From Arthrobacter sp. KBS0703 (lineage in GTDB: Bacteria > Actinomycetota > Actinomycetes > Actinomycetales > Micrococcaceae): 64,000 nt of DNA. Positions 61,417 to 64,000 of this stretch are shown piece after piece. The DNA lies in the NCBI RefSeq assembly GCF_002008315.2, contig NZ_MVDG02000001.1:3472001-3536000 (forward strand). The letters are read 5' to 3'. Each line of letters starts with the position of its first letter. The stretch's first letter is position 1. The notes under the pieces were generated by a model. That model was not told where the DNA came from. It made no database searches and was given only the letters and a program-made list of their open reading frames with translations. The position numbers and the translations under genes were made by a program.

Positions 61417-62007
61417 CTAGATCGCCCAGGACTCGGCCACGGCCAGGTACGCGGAGGAGGACGGCCCGCGCGGCCCCGGATACACCGTGGGAGCGCCCGG
61501 CCATTCCACTCCGAATTCGGTCAGCCTGCCGCTGCCGCATGGCAGGTAGACATTGCTCAGCACTGCACTCACCGGCCCCAGCTGGAAGTCGGGCGCGGAA
61601 AACTGCCGCCGGTCCAGCACGCCGGAGATCTCGAGCGACGCGCGGCGCCCGGTGGCGCTGAATCCGCGCTCAAGGTCCAGTTTGACGTCGAACGCGTCGT
61701 CGGTGTGGCTGATGGCACCCAGCGGGAAACGCGCGGCCTCCGGGAAGAAGCGGGTCAGCTCGGAGGCAAGGGTTGCGGCGAAGAACTCGCTGGAGCCGTA
61801 GCTGCGCCAGCCCTGGAGTGTGGCCACGAGCAGCGCAGTCCCGGTGCCCCATTTGGACCAGTCGGCCATCCAGAAGGACGCGAAGCAGCTGGCGGGCTCA
61901 CCGGGAACGTGGGTGCCTGTCCGGTCCACGGGGTGCAGGGCAAGGCCGCAATTGGCACCGATAAGCGCGACGCTGCGCCGCCGCGGTCCGGCGGGTATGT
62001 TCCCCAT
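61417..62007 (-). CDS. Protein of unknown function, 196 residues
   Basis: The sequence (MGNIPAGPRRRSVALIGANC... WMADWSKWGTGTALLVATLQ ... FDVKLDLERGFSATGRRAS... ending VYPGPRGPSSSAYLAVAESWAI) has several Trp and no clear signal peptide or membrane helix. It looks like a soluble alpha-beta domain. I recognise no family. It is divergent from the MFS gene 61 bases away. The coding assignment is supported by even third-position GC along its whole length and the lack of a rival frame. Confidence 0.6.
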   Translation of the reverse strand: MGNIPAGPRRRSVALIGANCGLALHPVDRTGTHVPGEPASCFASFWMADWSKWGTGTALLVATLQGWRSYGSSEFFAATLASELTRFFPEAARFPLGAISHTDDAFDVKLDLERGFSATGRRASLEISGVLDRRQFSAPDFQLGPVSAVLSNVYLPCGSGRLTEFGVEWPGAPTVYPGPRGPSSSAYLAVAESWAI

Positions 62008-62068
62008 GCCACGAGCCTATCCCGGCCCGCACGTTCCCCCGGGCACGGGCTCGGCTTAAGATTGCCCT

Positions 62069-63403
62069 GTGCCACTCCCCCAAGCCCTGCGTCCGTTTGC
62101 CCACCGCGAGTACCGGGTGCTGATCGGTGCACTTGCCGTGTCCATCTTCGGTTCGGGCATGTGGGCCGTGGCCATGGTCTACCAGGTCATCCACATCGGC
62201 GGCGGGCCACTTGAACTCTCCCTCGTGGCGACGGCGGGAAGCGTCGGGCTGGTGGCGTTCGTGCTGGCCGGCGGCATTGCGGCGGACCGTGTTCCGCAGC
62301 GGCTGCTGATCATCGCGGTGGAGGGCACCAACCTCGCCGTGATCGCCGGCATCAGCGGGCTGGCGATGGCGGGCTGGCTGCAACTGTGGCATCTGGCGGC
62401 CGGCGCGTTTGTGCTGGGCGTTGGCGCGGCATTCTTCTTCCCGGCGTACTCCGCGATCCTGCCCCGGATTCTGCCCCCGGAGGATCTGCTGGCGGCCAAC
62501 GGCATGGAGGGAACCATGCGGCCCATCCTGCAGCAGGCGGCGGGACCGGCGGTGGCAGGCATCGTTGTGGCCGCGTTGTCGCCGTCCCACGCCGTGACGG
62601 GCGTGGCCGTGTGCCACTTGCTCGCCTTCGTCATCCTGAATTTCCTCGGCCAGCACGCACTGGACGCCCCCGCCAACGGGGCCGACCATGGATCATCGGC
62701 CGCGCCCGCGGACGGCCACACCGCGGAACCACCGGCCAGGAAATCGTTCTTCCACGACCTCCGGGAGGGAGTCAGCTACACGCTGCGCACGCCGTGGCTG
62801 CTCTGGACGCTGCTGTGGGCCTGCATCTCCGTGCTTTTCCTGATCGGCCCCATCGAGGTTCTGCTGCCCTTCGTGGTCCGCGATCAGCTCGGTGGCGACT
62901 CCAGCATGTTCGGTTTCCTGCTCGCCGTGATGGGCGTCGGCAGCGCCGCGGCCTCGCTCGTGACCGCCGCCTTCAGGCTCCCGCGGCGGTACCTGACCGT
63001 GATGATGGTGTCCTGGGGCGCCGGCAGCCTGCCGCTGGCCGCCGTCGGGATGATGGACAGTTTCTGGATGCTGGCCCTGGCGCTGCTCATTTTCGGCGCC
63101 ACGGGCAGCGTGGGCATGGTCATCTGGGGGACGCTGCTGCAGCGGCGGGTTCCCGCGCACCTGCTGGGACGCGTCTCCAGCCTGGATTTCTTTGTGTCGC
63201 TGGCCCTCATGCCGGTGTCGATGGCACTGGCCGGCCCCGCGGCGGCGGCGCTCCCCATCTGGCTCATCTTCCTGCTGGCCGGAGGAGTCTGCCCCGTCAT
63301 GGCGGTCCTGGCGATGGCCGTGGCCAGGATGCCCGCGGACGAAATCGCCCATCCGCTGGAACGGCGTCCCACCCTCTCCGCGGACGCCGAGGCCAGCCGG
63401 TAG
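62069..63403 (+). CDS. MFS transporter (EntS/MFS_3-like exporter)
   Basis: A 444-residue, 12-helix major facilitator starting at GTG 62069. FAHREYRVLIGALAVSIFGS at the N-terminus and AGGIAADRVPQRLLIIAVEG (motif A between helices 2 and 3) place it with the MFS_3/EntS-type exporters of siderophores and small drugs. A His/Ala-rich loop divides the two halves. Cargo unknown. Confidence 0.88.
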   Translation: MPLPQALRPFAHREYRVLIGALAVSIFGSGMWAVAMVYQVIHIGGGPLELSLVATAGSVGLVAFVLAGGIAADRVPQRLLIIAVEGTNLAVIAGISGLAMAGWLQLWHLAAGAFVLGVGAAFFFPAYSAILPRILPPEDLLAANGMEGTMRPILQQAAGPAVAGIVVAALSPSHAVTGVAVCHLLAFVILNFLGQHALDAPANGADHGSSAAPADGHTAEPPARKSFFHDLREGVSYTLRTPWLLWTLLWACISVLFLIGPIEVLLPFVVRDQLGGDSSMFGFLLAVMGVGSAAASLVTAAFRLPRRYLTVMMVSWGAGSLPLAAVGMMDSFWMLALALLIFGATGSVGMVIWGTLLQRRVPAHLLGRVSSLDFFVSLALMPVSMALAGPAAAALPIWLIFLLAGGVCPVMAVLAMAVARMPADEIAHPLERRPTLSADAEASR

Positions 63404-63427
63404 GCAGCAGCCCAACCGCCAAATAAC

Positions 63428-63463
63428 TGATGGCCGGCTACCCGGACGGGTAACCGGCCATCA
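63428..63463. terminator. Bidirectional hairpin between MFS and GH65 genes
   Basis: TGATGGCCGG (63428-63437) pairs with CCGGCCATCA (63454-63463), extended by TACCCG/CGGGTA inside. It lies between two convergent stops. Confidence 0.85.
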
Positions 63464-63481
63464 GCCACGGTACGTTCACTG

Positions 63482-64000
63482 CTAGGCGCGGGCGCGCACC
63501 ACGGGGAGGCTCGCCGTCGGCGGTCCGCTCGGGAAGACGGACGGCTCAGGCACCTCAACGGGCTCCAATGCCACCCGTACGGGCTCGGCCCCGACGGACC
63601 AGACCTGACCCCGAACGTCGACGTCCAGCTGTTCGCCGTCGAGGACGCTGAGCGTGATGGCGGCCGGATCAAGCTCCACGAGGAGCAGCCGCCCCTGGAG
63701 CTTCAGGTGGAAGGACAGGCTGTCCCATTCCTCCGGAAGCCGCGGGTCGAAGTAGGGCACGGCGCCCTGGTCCCGGAGCCCGGCGAAGCCGCACACCAGC
63801 GAGCTCCACACGCCGCCGGTCGAGGCGATGTGCACGCCGTCGATCGTGTTTCCGTGGGAGTCGTCCAGGTCGATGAACACGGCGTTCGTGAAGTGCTCCA
63901 GGGCCGCCTTGCGGTACCCCACCTCGGCGGCCATGATCCCCTGGACGCACGCGGACAGCGTGGAATCGCCGGTGGTGATGGGATCGTAAAAATCGAAGGC
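63482..64000 (-). CDS. Glycoside hydrolase family 65 protein (5' part outside window)
   Basis: The last 172 codons of a GH65 enzyme (maltose, trehalose or kojibiose phosphorylase, or related hydrolase). From the right edge it reads AFDFYDPITTGDSTLSACVQ then GIMAAEVGYRKAALEHF, DSHGNTIDGVHIASTGGVWS and GRLLLVELDPAAITLSVLDG: the end of the (alpha/alpha)6 barrel and the small C-terminal beta domain. The catalytic Glu lies in the missing part, so phosphorylase and hydrolase cannot be told apart. Confidence 0.88.
   Translation of the reverse strand, partial: AFDFYDPITTGDSTLSACVQGIMAAEVGYRKAALEHFTNAVFIDLDDSHGNTIDGVHIASTGGVWSSLVCGFAGLRDQGAVPYFDPRLPEEWDSLSFHLKLQGRLLLVELDPAAITLSVLDGEQLDVDVRGQVWSVGAEPVRVALEPVEVPEPSVFPSGPPTASLPVVRARA

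Overview
The window looks like part of a chromosome of a high-GC, Gram-positive soil actinobacterium of the Arthrobacter/Pseudarthrobacter type (Micrococcaceae). Base composition, GTG starts, frequent 4-base ATGA/GTGA gene overlaps, an actinobacterial-style histidine-utilisation set, a SigB/SigF-type sigma factor, an FG-GAP surface protein and a GH65 hydrolase all fit. The genus is inferred from gene content only. No rRNA, tRNA, CRISPR array, insertion sequence or prophage is visible.

Layout. 0-7 kb: end of a LolA-like secreted protein, DedA membrane protein, a tandem universal stress protein coupled to a PEP-synthase/rifampicin-phosphotransferase-like enzyme, a small flavoprotein, and a CopC-domain protein. 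7-20 kb: purine permease, then a histidine-degradation region (hutG; hutH-hutU; IclR regulator; SDR; amino-acid permease) interrupted by a class A penicillin-binding protein. A shared 18-base palindrome lies in front of hutG, hutU and the iclR/SDR pair and ties them into one probable regulon. 20-24 kb: LysE exporter, hydroxybutyrate dehydrogenase with a divergent LysR regulator, spermidine-synthase-like protein. 24-35.5 kb: an ADP-heptose type nucleotide-sugar and glycosyltransferase locus (two HldE-like bifunctional enzymes, GmhA, GmhB, three GT9 heptosyltransferase-like proteins, two other glycosyltransferases, one SDR), largely one translationally coupled operon. 35-39.5 kb: sigma factor and a mop-modABC molybdate operon. 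40-45 kb: YihY-family membrane protein and a four-gene set (acyl-CoA dehydrogenase, PIG-L deacetylase/methyltransferase fusion, GT2). 45-64 kb: signal peptidase, FG-GAP surface protein, O-methyltransferase, thiamine-binding protein, TetR regulator, a degenerate GmhA paralogue, AzlCD exporter, glycerophosphodiesterase, DUF445 protein, secreted M1 peptidase, EcsC-pxpABC 5-oxoprolinase operon, MFS transporter, and the end of a GH65 glycosidase.

The most striking biology is the heptose locus: sedoheptulose-7-phosphate would pass through GmhA, HldE kinase, GmhB and HldE nucleotidyltransferase to a nucleotide-activated heptose, for use by co-encoded GT9 enzymes in an organism that has no LPS. A GmhA paralogue that has lost the metal/catalytic histidines lies 21 kb away.

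The most important technical point: the sequence carries untrimmed Tn5/Nextera mosaic-end adapter at 6749-6767, 25265-25301, 41691-41728, 42877-42914 and 42982-43000, and an 11-base remnant at 36862-36872. Three of these are the back-to-back mate-pair junction form. They break copC, hldE, modA, yihY, the GT2 gene and the PIG-L/methyltransferase gene, and several genes also carry clustered single-base frame breaks. These are almost certainly badly closed assembly gaps rather than mutations. Peptides such as MCIRDS, YTHLDVYKRQ or LLYTSRCV read from these places are artefacts.
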